A stretch of DNA of 64,000 bases from Acanthosepion esculentum (lineage: Eukaryota > Mollusca > Cephalopoda > Sepiida > Sepiidae): the NCBI GenBank assembly GCA_964036315.1, contig OZ038485.1:74487048-74551047 (forward strand), given 5' to 3'. A program made the position numbers and the translations under genes. Below are positions 11,715 through 23,268 of this stretch, piece by piece. Under the pieces are notes generated by a model. That model saw only the letters and a list, made by a program, of their open reading frames with translations. It was not told the origin of the DNA and made no database searches. Position 1 is the first letter of the stretch; every line of letters begins with the position of its first letter.

Positions 11715-11889
11715 CAACTACACTCTGACCGTGACAATCAACTGTAACTCACCAAATTGCAATAGCTTAATTTTTTATGTGGGTGTATTGCTGTAAAAAG
11801 AATGGCAGCACCAACCTACCAACGTAAAGGTATACCTCCTCCTTCCAAAGAGAAGAACTATGATTCCTACATATTAAACATTCCCGCCA

Positions 11890-12908
11890 CTACTTAAAAA
11901 AAACGATTCTCTTTTTTTAGAGGGCTTCCATTCCAAGAGGAAGGCAACCTCCTAAGACAGAATATGCAGTTACTTCCCATGGGCCATCTCAAGAACGACT
12001 ATATTTTTAGCACCCTGAATTGGTAACCCCATCAGGATCAAGGATAGTGATGGGATAATCCATACTAACCTTTCACCCCTCCAGCATAATCCACTTCACA
12101 CCAAAATATCTATCAACCAATCAAAACGTTAGTTTCAGCAAACGAAGTTTCCTATTGGTCAAAAGCCTTAGAACTGTAGCAAATTCACATGAAAATGCTT
12201 TTTCGCGCTCAAGCCACGGGAGCCTATATTTTTGTCTAGATTTATATAAATAGGTAATTCCTGATCGCTTCAAACAGTCAGACTTTAATTCCTAGAGAGA
12301 TGCACAAACTGACCTACGCAAGTCAAAACACTGACCAACCACGACTTTGCCGCGCAAAATATCTCTGACTCAACAATCCACAAGCACGCTCTATCTCTCT
12401 CAGGAACGCTATCTATACATCACTTACAATACTTTAAAAGGGACATTTTTCTCACTACTTAATAAGTATTAGTAAACAAACAATCAAATTTTCACACAAC
12501 TAAAGGTACGCAACTCCTACCAATTCTGAACAATAATACAAACAAACTTACGTACACACATTAATAACTAACTAGCACAAAGGACAATTTCGTGCGTAAC
12601 TGGACACTTAGTTTAATTTTGTGAACAAATCTGAATAGCAATTGCAAACACGTTCAAACATTCACAATAATATTCTACGCAGCCAAATACATCTATTCTC
12701 ATTTATCCATCAAAGTCCAACTCAATTGTATTCTTGAATTGTATATAAACCAATGTTATTGTTGTACAATTAATGTTTGTCTTTGCTTTCAATCTTCTTG
12801 CAGGATTTGTTTCTAATATTTTTCTTTAATTGTTGTGGATGAATGTTTTAAAACACCAACACTAAAAATCCTTCTGATCACTCAAAATACATTCGCCAGT
12901 CTGCAACA
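11890..12908 (+). repeat. 5' LTR of gypsy element B
   Basis: The right end is firm: ...tctgcaaca at 12908 is shared with the copy ending at 24587, and a primer-binding-site-like sequence follows. Homology to that copy covers about 12265-12908. A TATA box (tatataaata) lies near 12242-12252, with CCAAT-type motifs near 12117 and 12157. The left end is not resolved because DNA of A2 abuts it; 11890 is an estimate. Confidence 0.65.
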
Positions 12909-13045
12909 AAATTGGTTACCCCGACGTTTGTAACAGCACCAACTAAATTGGCGACCGCCGACTCTTATACCAACAAATTGATAACCTCGACGTTTGAATC
13001 AGCAACCACTACAAAACTGGCAACTACAACTTCGTAATCCTAACA
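12909..13045 (+). repeat. primer-binding site and PBS-like repeats of gypsy B
   Basis: The LTR end is followed by ttggttaccccgacgtttg at about 12912, the expected place for a tRNA-primed start of minus-strand DNA. Imperfect copies follow at about 12947, 12977 and 13016, spaced 31-36 bp. Element C has a similar sequence next to its 5' LTR. Confidence 0.6.
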
Positions 13046-13196
13046 TTAATAACATCGGCCGAATCGGAAAACGCGACGTTCAACATACACAGCACTCAAA
13101 AAAAAAAATTTCCTTCACGTATCGGGACCCAATCTTGCATAACACAAAAAGGCGCGAAAAGTCTTTGTTTTCCCTCCAAATTATATTCACTCAACA

Positions 13197-13975
13197 TGGG
13201 TGAACCGATTCCCCACACTGAAGCGGCAATAAGGCTGGAAATGCCCGCGTATAATTCCAACGCGCAGACGATGCGATATTTCAAGCGCGACACATCACAT
13301 CACAGCAATCCAAGTTTGCCTTTGTCGTTGAGAAGCTGCCTGCATTAGTGGCTGCAGAAGTGGCAGACATCTTCACAAACCTTCCAACTGACAAGCCTTA
13401 CGAAGTACTAAGGCAAGCCATGTTACACTGCATAGGTTGTTCAGAAGAACGTAGAATAAAGGATCTTCTGACTAATTTGACCTTAGGAACTAGCAAACCA
13501 TCTCAACTCTTGCGCCGCATGCAATCGTTACTCGGCAACAATACCATATCTGACACTGTCCTAAAGAAGATGTGGTTAGATAAACTACAGCCTGAAATCG
13601 TACGAATACTAGCCGCGCTCACAGATGAAGTTGACATACAGAAGTTGGCTGTGATTGCTGACAAAATAGCTGATACCACACCAACTCGGCAAATATCTTC
13701 TGTAAGCCCGTCAGACGTCCTCATTCTGGATTTCAACCATAGATTACAACTTCTAACATCAGAATTGCAGAAACTCTCTCTACGGCTTGACGAAATTCAA
13801 AACAAACCGAGGAGAAGGCGTGGCAATTCAATTATCCGGCATTACAACCGTAGACCACGCTCAGCGTCGCATCGCCCTCGCCACCGTCAGCATGGTAATT
13901 GCTGGTACTATGAGGTGTTTGGCGCACGCGCTAAAAAATGCCAGCCGCCATGTGCTTTCCGGAACACATTCCCAA
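13197..13975 (+). pseudogene. gypsy B gag
   Basis: Met 13197 opens the frame (MGEPIPHTEAAIRL). A frameshift near 13270 moves the main part to the frame of 13348-14013, with the capsid motif KPSQLLRRMQSLLGNN. The C-terminal metal-binding motif reads CWYYEVFGARAKKCQPPC, where element C has His in place of the second Tyr, so a ligand is probably lost. The protein would form the particle and package RNA. Confidence 0.8.
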
Positions 13976-13989
13976 CTGACCTACAGGGA

Positions 13990-14340
13990 AACGACTTGCC
14001 TGGCACCCATTAAATCGCCTCTTCTATATTCGCGACCGAAACAGCAATCTCGATTTTTTAGTCGACACCGGTGCACAAGTCAGCGTTGTACCATTCAAGA
14101 ATTGCGACAAATCAACAGTATCCAAGCAAGCTTAATTGAAACTACAAGCAGCAAACGGCACATCAATCAATACCTACGGCGAACGTGTTATGTCACTCAA
14201 TATTGGATTACGAAGGGAATTCGTTTGGACCTTCATAATCGCCAATGTTGAAATGCCAATCCTAGGCGCAGATTTTTTGGCACATTACGACTTATCTGTG
14301 GACTTATCTTCGCGTGCGCTTACTGACGCGCGTACGAATC
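13990..14340 (+). pseudogene. gypsy B protease
   Basis: The aspartic protease active site LVDTGAQ is intact near 14060. After an internal stop and frame change near 14130 the frame continues with [13 protein letters not shown] and the flap/ILGADFL region (about 14265). It would process the polyprotein. The break between active site and flap makes this copy inactive. Confidence 0.8.
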
Positions 14341-15152
14341 TGAAGCGCCATGGATCTACATCAAGACACTCAACATTAGGTTTAACAGCTGTAGTACCCA
14401 AAGCAAATGGCTACGAAAAATTACTACAGAAATATAAATCCCTGTTATCACCATTTACGTATGCAGAGACAATCAGACATAATGCCACACGTGCGATAAA
14501 AACTACCGGACCCCCAGTGCACGCTCAACCACATCGTCTACACCCCAGCAAACTACGGGTAGCTAAGGACGAGTTTAATAATATGCTTAAGCTAGACATA
14601 ATCAGACCAGCTTCCAGTCCTTATGCTACGCAGCTTCACACGATCCCTAAGGCCGATGCTCACAATTGGCGTCCGTGCGGCGATTACAGGCTACTAAATG
14701 CCCAAACTGTCCCGGATAAATACCCAATCCCCCATATTAAAGACTTCGCTTTATCGTTAGAAGGCGCTACAGTTTTCACCAAGCTTGATCTGCGGAAGGC
14801 ATTTTACCAGATACCGATTGAGCAGTCCGACATTCCTAAAACGGCAATAACAACTCCCTTTGGCTTATTTGAATTTACCACAGTGCCATTCGGTTTGCAC
14901 AACGCAGCTCAATCATTTCAGCGACTCATTGACGAAGTCCTCCGCGGGTTACCCTACACTTACGCCTATATTGACGACGTATTAATAGCCAGCAGGACGT
15001 ACGAATAACATTACGACCATCTCCAAACAGTTTTCCAACGTTTACAGCATTATGGTTTAAAATTAAATGTTGAAAAATGCATATTTGCTGTCACCAGTTT
15101 GACTTTTCTTGGTCACATAGTAGACGAACATGGGTAGAAAAGTAGAAGCTAT
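14340..15152 (+). pseudogene. gypsy B reverse transcriptase, fingers and palm
   Basis: One open frame from about 14136 to 15008 holds the RT fingers, the motif [11 protein letters not shown] with the first catalytic Asp, [17 protein letters not shown], and the active-site YIDD near 14967. The thumb begins with FLGHIV near 15105. After codons for HG at about 15132 a few residues are missing, and the frame is cut at 15152 by the solo LTR. Confidence 0.9.
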
Positions 15153-16184
15153 TGTGGAACAGGACACAGTGTTTACACTTTCATCTGATGCGCGCGCGAG
15201 TTTTCACCCCCTTCCTTTCACTTTCGGCTAGTAATAGCAGTAAACCGTTGTTTTTAGCCGAAAGGAGGAGGCTGTTCATTTTTCGCGCCGTTTCGCTCTG
15301 ACGTCACGGACAAACTTTTTCCTTTAATTCAGTCGCCGCCAGTACGTGGAAGAGATAAGACGACTCATCCATCTCTCGTCGTTCAACCATATATTTCGAC
15401 AGAGATGCCTTCTAGCAAATATTGCTTTGTCCCTTCTTACCAGCAAATATTGCTTTGTCCCGCCTAGCTTGACGCGTGCAACTTTAGCACCTAAGACACT
15501 GTCATTCCATTATCCTTTGATGACTTATTTCTCGTCATGCTGTGAATTTTCTGACGAACTTCGTCACCTCTTCGATGATTTATTTCTCGTCTTGATACGA
15601 ACATCTTGTTCGAAACGGCGAACGTCCTAGACCAGAGATCTGTGAAATTTCCAACTTGAAGAACAAAGCATTTTTCACATTCTTCGAACTCTGTACTTTC
15701 AGAACCTGTTACCTAAAAAAGAATTACATACACTCACAATTATAAACTCTCGCAGTGCGTATTTTTCCTTGCCGTATGTTTATTATTCATTACAACTGAC
15801 TTTCTTCCTGAGGAACTTTTCCCGCCTTGGCCATCTTGAATTTAAATTTTGGCGCGGAACTTTATCTACCTCTTTTTCAACTATATTTCCAGTATCTTAC
15901 TGAAGGTCTTCACTGAAGACAAGTAAATTTCATTTACTACAACATTTCCAGTAACCTTACTGAAGACTTGGCCTCTTTTTCAACTACATTTCCAGTACAT
16001 TTACTGAAGGTCTTCACTGAAGACAAATTTACTTGTTAAACTCTAATAAAATTTTACATTTGTTCTCTTGATCAGGCTTATCTTCGTCATTCCTCCTGCC
16101 TATTTATTTTTACTTTGTTTGTGGATTCGGTAGTAGTGTGTAGTGTCTGGCACAGGTCATCTTTTCGTAAACCAGCGCTGCAAC
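15153..16184 (+). mobile_element. solo LTR (1032 bp) inserted in gypsy B, with GCTAT target duplication
   Basis: GCTAT occurs at 15148-15152 and again at 16185-16189, and the RT thumb can be followed across the junction (KVEAI before, ITNFPPP after). The insert begins TGTGGAAC and ends GCTGCAAC. It has no coding capacity for retroviral proteins. Inside are a 28-bp tandem repeat (15414-15433 and 15442-15461) and a larger duplicated block (about 15870-15920 and 15972-16023). It is unlike the LTRs of B, C and the provirus. Confidence 0.8.
15299..15362 (+). promoter_or_regulatory. TATA-less LTR promoter: CRE, Inr and DPE
   Basis: Within the solo LTR, TGACGTCA (15299-15306) is a perfect CRE palindrome. 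TCAGT at 15329-15333 fits the arthropod initiator with A+1 at 15331. AGACG lies at exactly +28 to +32 (15358-15362) and fits the downstream promoter element RGWYV. Spacing between Inr and DPE is functionally fixed in known promoters, so this co-occurrence is meaningful, though no transcription is shown. Confidence 0.55.
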
Positions 16185-16870
16185 GCTATCGGGTCCGCAA
16201 CACTATCACTAACTTCCCACCACCTTTATCTCTACGTCAACTTCGGAGATTCCTAGGGATGATTAATTATTACCGCTAATTTATTAATAATTGTGCTGCT
16301 ATATTACTACCTCTAACCAACATTTTATCTAAGCATAAGAAAAAGAACCCGAAAATAACCTTGTCTTCAGAAGAGATGGACTCTTTTAATGCTGCTAAAC
16401 AAGCCCTATAAAAATGTGTTAAATTGTCTTACATAACTTCCTCGGATGACGCTAAACTGACTCTCACCACTGATGCATCCTCTAGTACAATCGGCGCAGT
16501 CTTACATCAGGTTGTTCACGGAATTGAGAGACCATTGTCATTCTTTTCTCTCAAACTTAACTCCGCGCAGATGAAATATAGTACTTTCTCACACGAACTA
16601 TTAGCAGTATACCTGGCAATTAGACACTACCGTCACATATTAGAAGGTCGTGAATTCACAGTATTTACCGACCACGAACCATTGACGTACGCCTTACACG
16701 CTAAATCCGAGAAGCACAACCCTCGTGACATTCGCTATATGGACAATTTACCTCTGACATCCGCCACGTCAAAGGCACCAGCAACACAGTGGCCGATGCA
16801 TTATCCCGTACAACACTCAATACCATTCAGCCTGCTGCACTCAATTTCGACACCCTAGCAGATGAACAGC
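16185..16870 (+). pseudogene. gypsy B RT thumb and RNase H
   Basis: After the solo LTR the frame reads ITNFPPPLSLRQLRRFLGMI (RT connection), with a stop near 16278 and another near 16410. The RNase H follows: LTLTTDASSSTIGAVLHQ with the first Asp, SHELLAVYLAIRHYRH with Glu, and FTVFTDHEPL with Asp. The end is frameshifted near 16755. Confidence 0.85.
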
Positions 16871-17955
16871 TAAATGATTAAACGTTCTCATCTGTCCGAT
16901 CTGACACCTCTTTGCAGATCGAGAAAAGACCACTTCCATTTACTGACAAATCCGTATACTGTGACGTCAGCATGGGCAATCCACGCCCTTACATACCTCC
17001 AGCAATGCGACGACCAGTGTTCGATCATTTTCATTCACAAGCTCACTCCGGTGCTAAGGCAATGTTGCGGACCATATCGGACAGATTCGTCTGGCCCAGT
17101 ATGGCAACTGACGTTAAGCAGTGGTCACGCACGTGTCTACGTTGCCAAACAACCAAAATAGGCAGACACACTAAAGCGCCTGCATCAACATTTCCCAACC
17201 CTGATGGACGATTTATCCACCTACACGCGGACTTGGTAGGTCCTTTGGATCGTGTAAACGGCTATGAATACATACTCACCATCGTAGATCGCTTCACGCG
17301 ATCGCCAGTAGCCATACCACTTCCATCAATAACAGCTGAAGCAGTAGATAACGCAATCTTTACCCACTGGATTACCATATTTGGATGCCCTTCGGTAATT
17401 ACCACTGATAGGAGCCCACAGTTCCAATCCACACTGTTCAGCGAGTTCACGAATTTGTTGGGAATTAAACACATCTCCACCACGGCGAACCACCCTTGTG
17501 CCAACGGACTAGTGGAAAGATTCCACAGGCAGCTCAAATATGCGCTTATAGCATCTACAAGTGGCCGCACATGGGTAGACAAACTGCCTTTCGTTATGCA
17601 CACACTGCGCAACACTGTCAAGCAAGATTTAAAGTGCACCAGCGCAGAACTAGTCTTCGGAACACCTTTAACCCTGCCCGGACAAATTTTCAGCAATACT
17701 ACTGACAATTTCCCTTCCAGTAATTTCGTCAGCGATCTCATACAAAAGATGACTGACGTCATTTATACTCCAACACGGGCATATAACAAACCTTATTACG
17801 TACCTGCAGACCTGCACCAAGCAGAATATGTTTTCCTCCGCAGAGATACGGTCCGTAAGCCTCTCACACCTAGTTACACTGGACCACACCCGGTAATATT
17901 TCGCACGCCAAAGTACTTCGTCATCGACCTCGCGGGGAAACATAATACGGTCTTT
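16870..17955 (+). pseudogene. gypsy B integrase, cut by LINE insertion
   Basis: An open frame from 16912 carries the HHCC zinc finger (HFHSQAHSG ... CLRCQTT), and the catalytic triad in HADLVGPL, ITTDRSPQFQ and NGLVERFHRQLK, followed by the C-terminal domain with RDTVRKPLTPSYTGPHPV. The frame is intact until KHNTV at about 17952 and then runs into unrelated DNA. Element C shows what is missing: the VDRLKPAYV segment and a short tail. This is the best-preserved coding piece of B. Confidence 0.9.
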
Positions 17956-18249
17956 GGAAAAGATTTTGATTTTTTCTTCTCCCCATTTTTTATTTTTAAC
18001 CCCTGTGAATTTTTTTGTGTATATTTATTTATTTATTTGTTCTTTGCTGTCTCACTTTCGAGTGAGCTTTGTGTTTTAATATTTGTCTGTCACCTGCTGT
18101 TTTTTTTTGTCTGTTAATTTTTCTTTTTTAGTTTCGCCTATAACTTATTTATTCCCCGCACACACACTTTCCCCACTCCTCTTCCTTTTAAAAATGGATA
18201 AGAAGTAAAAATGTACCTTCTTTTTTTAATTTTGAAAAAAAAGCCTAAA

Positions 18250-19860
18250 ATGTCTTCCTTCAGGAGATCAGTAAGGAAGCATTTGTTCAACCCTAAGAAA
18301 GATCCGCCTGACAAGAATAACAGCCTCACCCACAATTCGTACAAATGAGGAAATTATAGACGTGCTCAAAAAAGCCTCTAAATCTACGGAGACCGAAAAG
18401 AGCAACAACGTAGACCAAACAAAAGACAAATTAAGTGATAATGCAGAGGCCGGGGAATCGGCCTCTTGTTGGAAGTCTCCTCCTAAATGCTTATCGATAT
18501 TGCGGAGTTCTTGGAGAGTGCCAAGAGTTACGCACACCTTGTGGTAGAAGGTGGGCTCTTGGAGGATCCAATTGAACTTAAGAAAATCGACAAAAGAATA
18601 GTGTCAGTTTTCGTCGTCGACAAGCGTTCGCGCAAAATTTGTTGTTCGACGAAAGACACAGTGGTGAAAACACTGGAGTCCCTGGGGTTTAAGCCACTCC
18701 AAATCGTTAAGGGCAAGGGATTTTTCATGTGGGACGTGCTGTTACCCACCGCTGAAGACTGCGTAAGAGCCACAAGCAGGGAGTTAATCACGAAAGATTT
18801 AATTCATCGTACGGAGTACGAGGGCCGGCGAAGGACCATTGTAGCAGTATATGAGGTCCCTCCTCAGGGTTATCGGGGAGCATCTGGCGGCTTTCTTGGC
18901 CTAGTACGGCGAGATTCTGGGTGCTTCTTGTGATAGCCTGACTGGGGGATGGAGCTTCGATATTATGCTCGATCGTAAGGCCTTTGTCTCCATCCCCAAC
19001 TGTCTTGACGTTGGTGGCCTGAAATTGCCTGTCCTTGTGACCGACCGTAAACCAGCTTGTTGGAAGTGCGGAGAGACTGGTCATCTCTCCTCTTCCTGTC
19101 CAGAGAAGAAGGCCTCTGGAAGTCAGGCCCCAATCGACCAAACTCCCCCGCTGACCGAGTCTTTAAAAACAGCCTCGCCTGTAAAGGGCATGCCGGCTAC
19201 CGGGACCGGAGTGGTCTTACCCCGGTTGAGACATCACCAAAGCCCCCATTCCCCGAAGAGCTTTCTTCCACTGCAAGTGTAGTTGAGGAGAAGGGAGAGG
19301 GGGAATGGCAGGACTAGAGGGAAACGTTAGACAACGGGTTCTCAGTCCCCTAAGCCCATAGGACTATAGGCACTTACAGCCCCACTCCCTCTGACAACAG
19401 TAAAAGCGACGTCCCGGTCTCCATTCCAACCTTCCAAGAGCTACAAAAAAGATACGACCCCGGTTATGAGAAAACTGAGAAAATCAAGGACCTAAAACAT
19501 AAGTTAGATGAACAAAGGAAAACAAAACCTCTCCATCTAAGAAGTCTCTTCCTCCCAAACACACTACTCGGTCTCCTCAGCCCTCTACATCCCGTCATCA
19601 AAAGTCCTCCTCTACAAAGAAGGCCACTCCCTCCACATCCTCCGGTCCACCACCTTCTCCCCACCCTCAACCCCTCTTTGTAGACAGAAGTCAACACCTG
19701 CCTCTCCTTCCACTTCTTCTGCCAAGTCCCTAATCCCTCTCAGTAGAGACCCCAGCCCTTTTAGACAATCAGATACACCCCGCCATACCCCCAGTCCTTC
19801 TCCCATTAAATTCTCAGAAATGCCCCCCTCCACTAAACAAAAGGCACAGAAGCCCCACGC
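18250..19860 (+). pseudogene. LINE ORF1 (nucleic-acid-binding protein with zinc knuckle)
   Basis: A start at 18250 opens MSSFRRSVRKHLFNP. Frame changes occur near 18320, 18480 and 18870, and TAG stops the third frame near 18902. The central part has an RRM-like alternation (FVVDKRSRKICC ... FMWDVLLPT). The knuckle CWKCGETGHLSSSC at 19058-19099 has perfect CX2CX4HX4C spacing. The region after 19270 is proline/serine-rich and out of frame. ORF1 proteins coat LINE RNA; this copy is non-functional. Confidence 0.75.
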
Positions 19861-19879
19861 AGGATTGAACAGAGAAAAA

Positions 19880-22226
19880 GAAAAAAAACATATTTACAAT
19901 CCTGGTAAAATATCGCGTGCGTCACATTGCCGGATAAGCAGACCGTGACTACAAACGCGGGCATATGCGAGGCCTTTCGGGATTACTTTCAGGATCTTTT
20001 CACCAGGGAGCCCTGCTCAGTTCGACGCCTATTTAGCCGACTTTCCCGGCCTCGAAGCAGCTGAAGCGGCTGGGTTCGAGGGTCCCATCACAGAGTCGGA
20101 AATCTGGGATGCGCTGAAACAGGTTGGCCTGGATAAATCTCCGAGACTAGATGGTCTTCCCTACGAAATTTACTTGAGGCAGTCGCCCGTTTTTGTTCCT
20201 TTGCTGGAACTGATTTTCAACCACTGGATGAAGCAGGGGTCTATACCTCAACGCTTCACCTGCGTAAGGACGAGAACGGTGGGAATGGGTTAGATAACTT
20301 TTGCACTTTAGCCATGTTAAACACTGAGTTAAAGATCTTAGCGAACCGTTTGCAGCTAGTCCTGTCTAGTCTGGTTGGCTCCGAGCAGACTTGTGCTGTG
20401 AAGGGTAGAACTATTCAGGATAACCTTCATATGGTACGCTTGATCTTAGAACAAGTCGACAGTGAAGTCACGCTAATCAATTTAGATCAGTCCAAGGCTC
20501 GATCGTAAGGCCTTTGTCTCCATCCCCAACAGTCCAAGGCCTTCGATAGGGTTGACCATCGATTCCTGGAGGCTGTCCTTTCGGCGGCCGGTTTCGGACC
20601 CGACTTTCGCTCTTGGATCCGACTTTTGTATGCTACCCCCGGTGCGCTGGTGGAAGTGAATGGTGTAAGATCGGATCCGTTCGTATTGTCTCGTTCCATT
20701 CGTCAAGGTTGTCCGCTTTCGCCTTTGCTTTACATTCTTGCATTGGAACCTTTATTTCGCAAGTTAAAGGCGAATCCGATCCTACGCGGAATTTCCCTGC
20801 CTGGGGCTACCACCTTGGCCAGGTATTCTGCCTATGCTGATGACGTTTCGGTTCTTGTGTCGAGCAGAACCGAGATTGACGAAGTCAGCAAAGAGATCAG
20901 TGGTTATGAGATGGTGACAGGGGCCAAGATCAACCGCGATAAGTCTGTTGGCTTGCGGTTGGGTGCGTGGGAGGGAGTTTCTCTTCCCGGACCTTTCCTC
21001 TGGACGGATGGGCCGGTCAAGATACTCGGCTTCTGGTTCGGTCCAGATCTCCAGTTGGAATTGAATTGGTCGGAGGTACAAGGGAAGGCCGAGATCGCGG
21101 TTAATCTGTAGTCTCGGAGGAAGCTTTCCTTGAAGGGGAGGGCGGAAGTATGTGTTTCACACATCTACCCGATTCTCCTTTACCGACTCTCTGTACTTCC
21201 ACTTCCGTATACCACACTAATATTATTAGTAAGGCTCTTGTTCTCTTTCTTGTGGAGAGACAAGGCCGCTATGGTATCTCGGGAGATTTGTTGCCTTCAT
21301 CCCTCTGAGGGCGGTCTGGGTATGCCTTGCATTGAGATTCGTCAATATATGCTTTGCATCGCCTTCCTAGACCGAATGTGTCGCGAATGGTATGAGGAGG
21401 GAGCCTTCTGGAAGGCAGACGCCTGTAGAAACTTCCCATTCCTGAGAAGTGTGCACTCGTGCGAGGAGGAGGCCGGCCATACACCCCGAACCGAATGCTC
21501 CTTCTACCGCGAATGTCGTCGTGCTCTGAAACGCCTCTTACGGGCGTCGGATGTTCTCCCCAACGCCCAGGCGTTGTCTCGTAGGGCATTGTATCAACTG
21601 TTAGTCGGGTGGGGCGTTCAGGATGATCTGATTGACGAGCTCGGTCTTACGAAGCAGGAGGCTCGCTCAATATGGCATTGGGCGCCTGGGTTAAAATGCC
21701 TCAATAACGATGAGGCATCACTCACCTGGCTGGTGATTCGTGGGGCTCCCTGGGTCGCCAAAAGACTTCAGCGGGCTTGGAGAAATCTCCAAACTGCCGT
21801 CGCTGTGTTGGGGAAGTCGAGACTATTGGTCACGCTTTCTTTCATTGCAGGGTGGTAGTGCCGTTGTGCAAGTTTGTTGAAGGCCTCATGGTCCGCATGC
21901 TGCAGGGAAAGTTCTTTGTCCTTGAGGCCAGTTCTGTTTGTAGCAATGTGGTGCTGCAGATGACGACGACTGAACATTATGTGTTCTGTTGCTTACTAGG
22001 TGTTATGAGAGTCGTGATTTGGACGACGTGTCAGAAGGAATTCTATGAGGGAGAGAAGTTCACTTCTTCCCAACTGATCTTGTTCTTTAAGCATCAGCTT
22101 AAAGTCAAAATTAGGACGGAAAGGCGGCGGCTCACCTCATCAGAATTTGGCAAAAGGTGGGTAAACCTTGCGCGCTTGTGCCGAGTAAAAGAAGCTGACC
22201 TGGAGTGGCATTTTGATGCCGGTTAG
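19880..22226 (+). pseudogene. LINE ORF2 reverse transcriptase lacking its endonuclease
   Basis: It starts with the pre-RT segment (GPITESEIWDALKQVGLDKSP near 20080), continues with MLNTELKILANRLQ (20314), LINLDQSKA (20475), FDRVDHRFLEA (20540), SIRQGCPLSPLLY (20695) and the YADD active site (20833-20844), then the C-terminal finger CRRC...HAFFHC near 21790-21850. Breaks are a deletion before 20314, a 42-bp insertion at 20499-20540 with a stop, TAG at 21109-21111, and a frameshift near 21780. The apurinic-type endonuclease expected before the RT is absent, as ORF1 tail and pre-RT abut at about 19880. Confidence 0.85.
20488..20540 (+). repeat. templated insertion copied from ORF1
   Basis: 34 nt at 20497-20530 equal 18967-19000 in ORF1 of the same element. 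The insertion is flanked by direct copies of agtccaaggc (20489-20498 and 20531-20540). It splits the conserved DQSKAFDR motif and brings a TAA. Confidence 0.85.
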
Positions 22227-22740
22227 GCATCAGGATATTGTTTTCCTGGGTTGAATTTGGGCAACCCTTCCCTGGATTTAGGCTAGAATAGGTTTTTGGT
22301 TTTGATTCTTTAGTTTTTTCTTTTCTTTTTCTGTAAACTTAGCTAGGTTGCGTTTGCTCATTGACCCTATTTTTCTGTCCCATTTTCTTTTCCTTTAGTT
22401 TAACTCCCCATCCCATCCCTCGTTAAGTGGTCAGTGATGCCTGTTCTCTGGTTGATGCGGGACGCCTTTCGTTTCGCGATGTGTTTTTTTTTTTGTTTTG
22501 TTTTGTTTTTTTGTATTTGTTGTGTCTGAATGAGTGCGTGTTTGTGTGAGTGCATGGAATGGATGAATGTTTTCTATATTTTTGAAGTCCCGCATCGATT
22601 TCGTCTAGTTAACTGATTTTACTGTCACATTTAGGGTTTGCGGGGGTTTTATTACTAACATGATTTTGTTTAGTTTCATGTAAATAATTTCAAGCCATAT
22701 TGTATATAAACATTGGGGTTCTTTTAACTTGTAATTTTTA
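22227..22740 (+). other. LINE 3' UTR
   Basis: Non-coding, T- and G-rich DNA directly behind the ORF2 stop, comparable in composition and length with 1094-1559 of the shorter copy. The end point is a guess. Confidence 0.45.
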
Positions 22741-23122
22741 TTCCCCTGCCCCCACTGATATTATTTGTACATATAGGTGTAGTGATTACTACTATGTTTG
22801 CCACGCCTACATTTTTCTCAACTGTGATTGGTCAAATAATAAATACTAACTATCACAGGACAATTTACTGATCGCATTCACCACACTGAATTTTTCCTAC
22901 TGTTAATTCACAAACATGCTTTTGTTATAAAATCACCGATTGGGTAATTTTTCATCCAATCAGATATTTTTTGTGTTCTCTCGAAATTTCTCCCGCCGTT
23001 GTCCTGGGAGCCTACTGATAGTAATATAAACCAGGATTCGTTCCAAAAATAGAAAGTAGAAGCAGAACTCTGTAGAACTCAGCAACTCACACGCATCTAC
23101 ACAGACTATTCCTTCTACTCAC

Positions 23123-23180
<58 letters not shown>

Positions 23181-23268
23181 ACTTAAATATCATTCACCAT
23201 CAGTTCTATGTAACAAGCCAAGATGTAACAGCTTTGTTAGTTATATATAATCCACAACTGAATTAATA
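22741..23268. repeat. LTR-like promoter DNA with CG/CA microsatellite
   Basis: Holds CCAAT-type motifs (near 22830 and 22958), the string gggagcct shared with the gypsy B LTR (about 12227), and a TATA-like taatataaacc near 23021. An alternating purine-pyrimidine CG/CA run covers about 23123-23175. This may be the U3 part of the displaced 3' LTR of B, or another LTR family. Confidence 0.4.

Larger units (their letters stand above)
7621..11890 (-). mobile_element. LTR-retrotransposon relic A2
   Basis: On the minus strand one reads gag (about 11714 down to 10990), a zinc-knuckle and protease-like region (about 10990-10560), an integrase core (10313-9745), a SINE-sized insert, and the integrase C-terminus (9228-8847). 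The domain style, including a closing segment that reads ending VRVHPCRIQ, fits a Ty1/copia-like lineage, but no intact RT was recognised. The region 7621-8800 is too decayed to assign. A possible short 5' LTR lies at about 11740-11890. Stops and frameshifts are frequent. Confidence 0.65.
11890..17955 (+). mobile_element. Ty3/gypsy retrotransposon relic B
   Basis: The order LTR, PBS, gag, protease, RT, RNase H, integrase is that of Ty3/gypsy. It is interrupted by a foreign solo LTR at 15153-16184 and ends abruptly at about 17953, where a Tx1-like LINE is inserted. A second copy of its LTR end at 23950-24587 is likely its own 3' LTR, pushed away by the LINE and by other insertions. The gag and pol are similar to element C on the opposite strand. 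Confidence 0.85.
17953..22740 (+). mobile_element. Tx1-like LINE inserted into gypsy B
   Basis: It consists of a T-rich leader (17953-18249), a gag-like ORF1 with a CCHC knuckle, a reverse transcriptase ORF2 and a GC-moderate 3' UTR. The endonuclease is missing. GC content in the coding part is clearly above the surroundings. The 3' end is estimated; no poly(A) or target duplication was identified. The shorter copy at 553-1571 belongs to the same or a near lineage. Confidence 0.8.
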
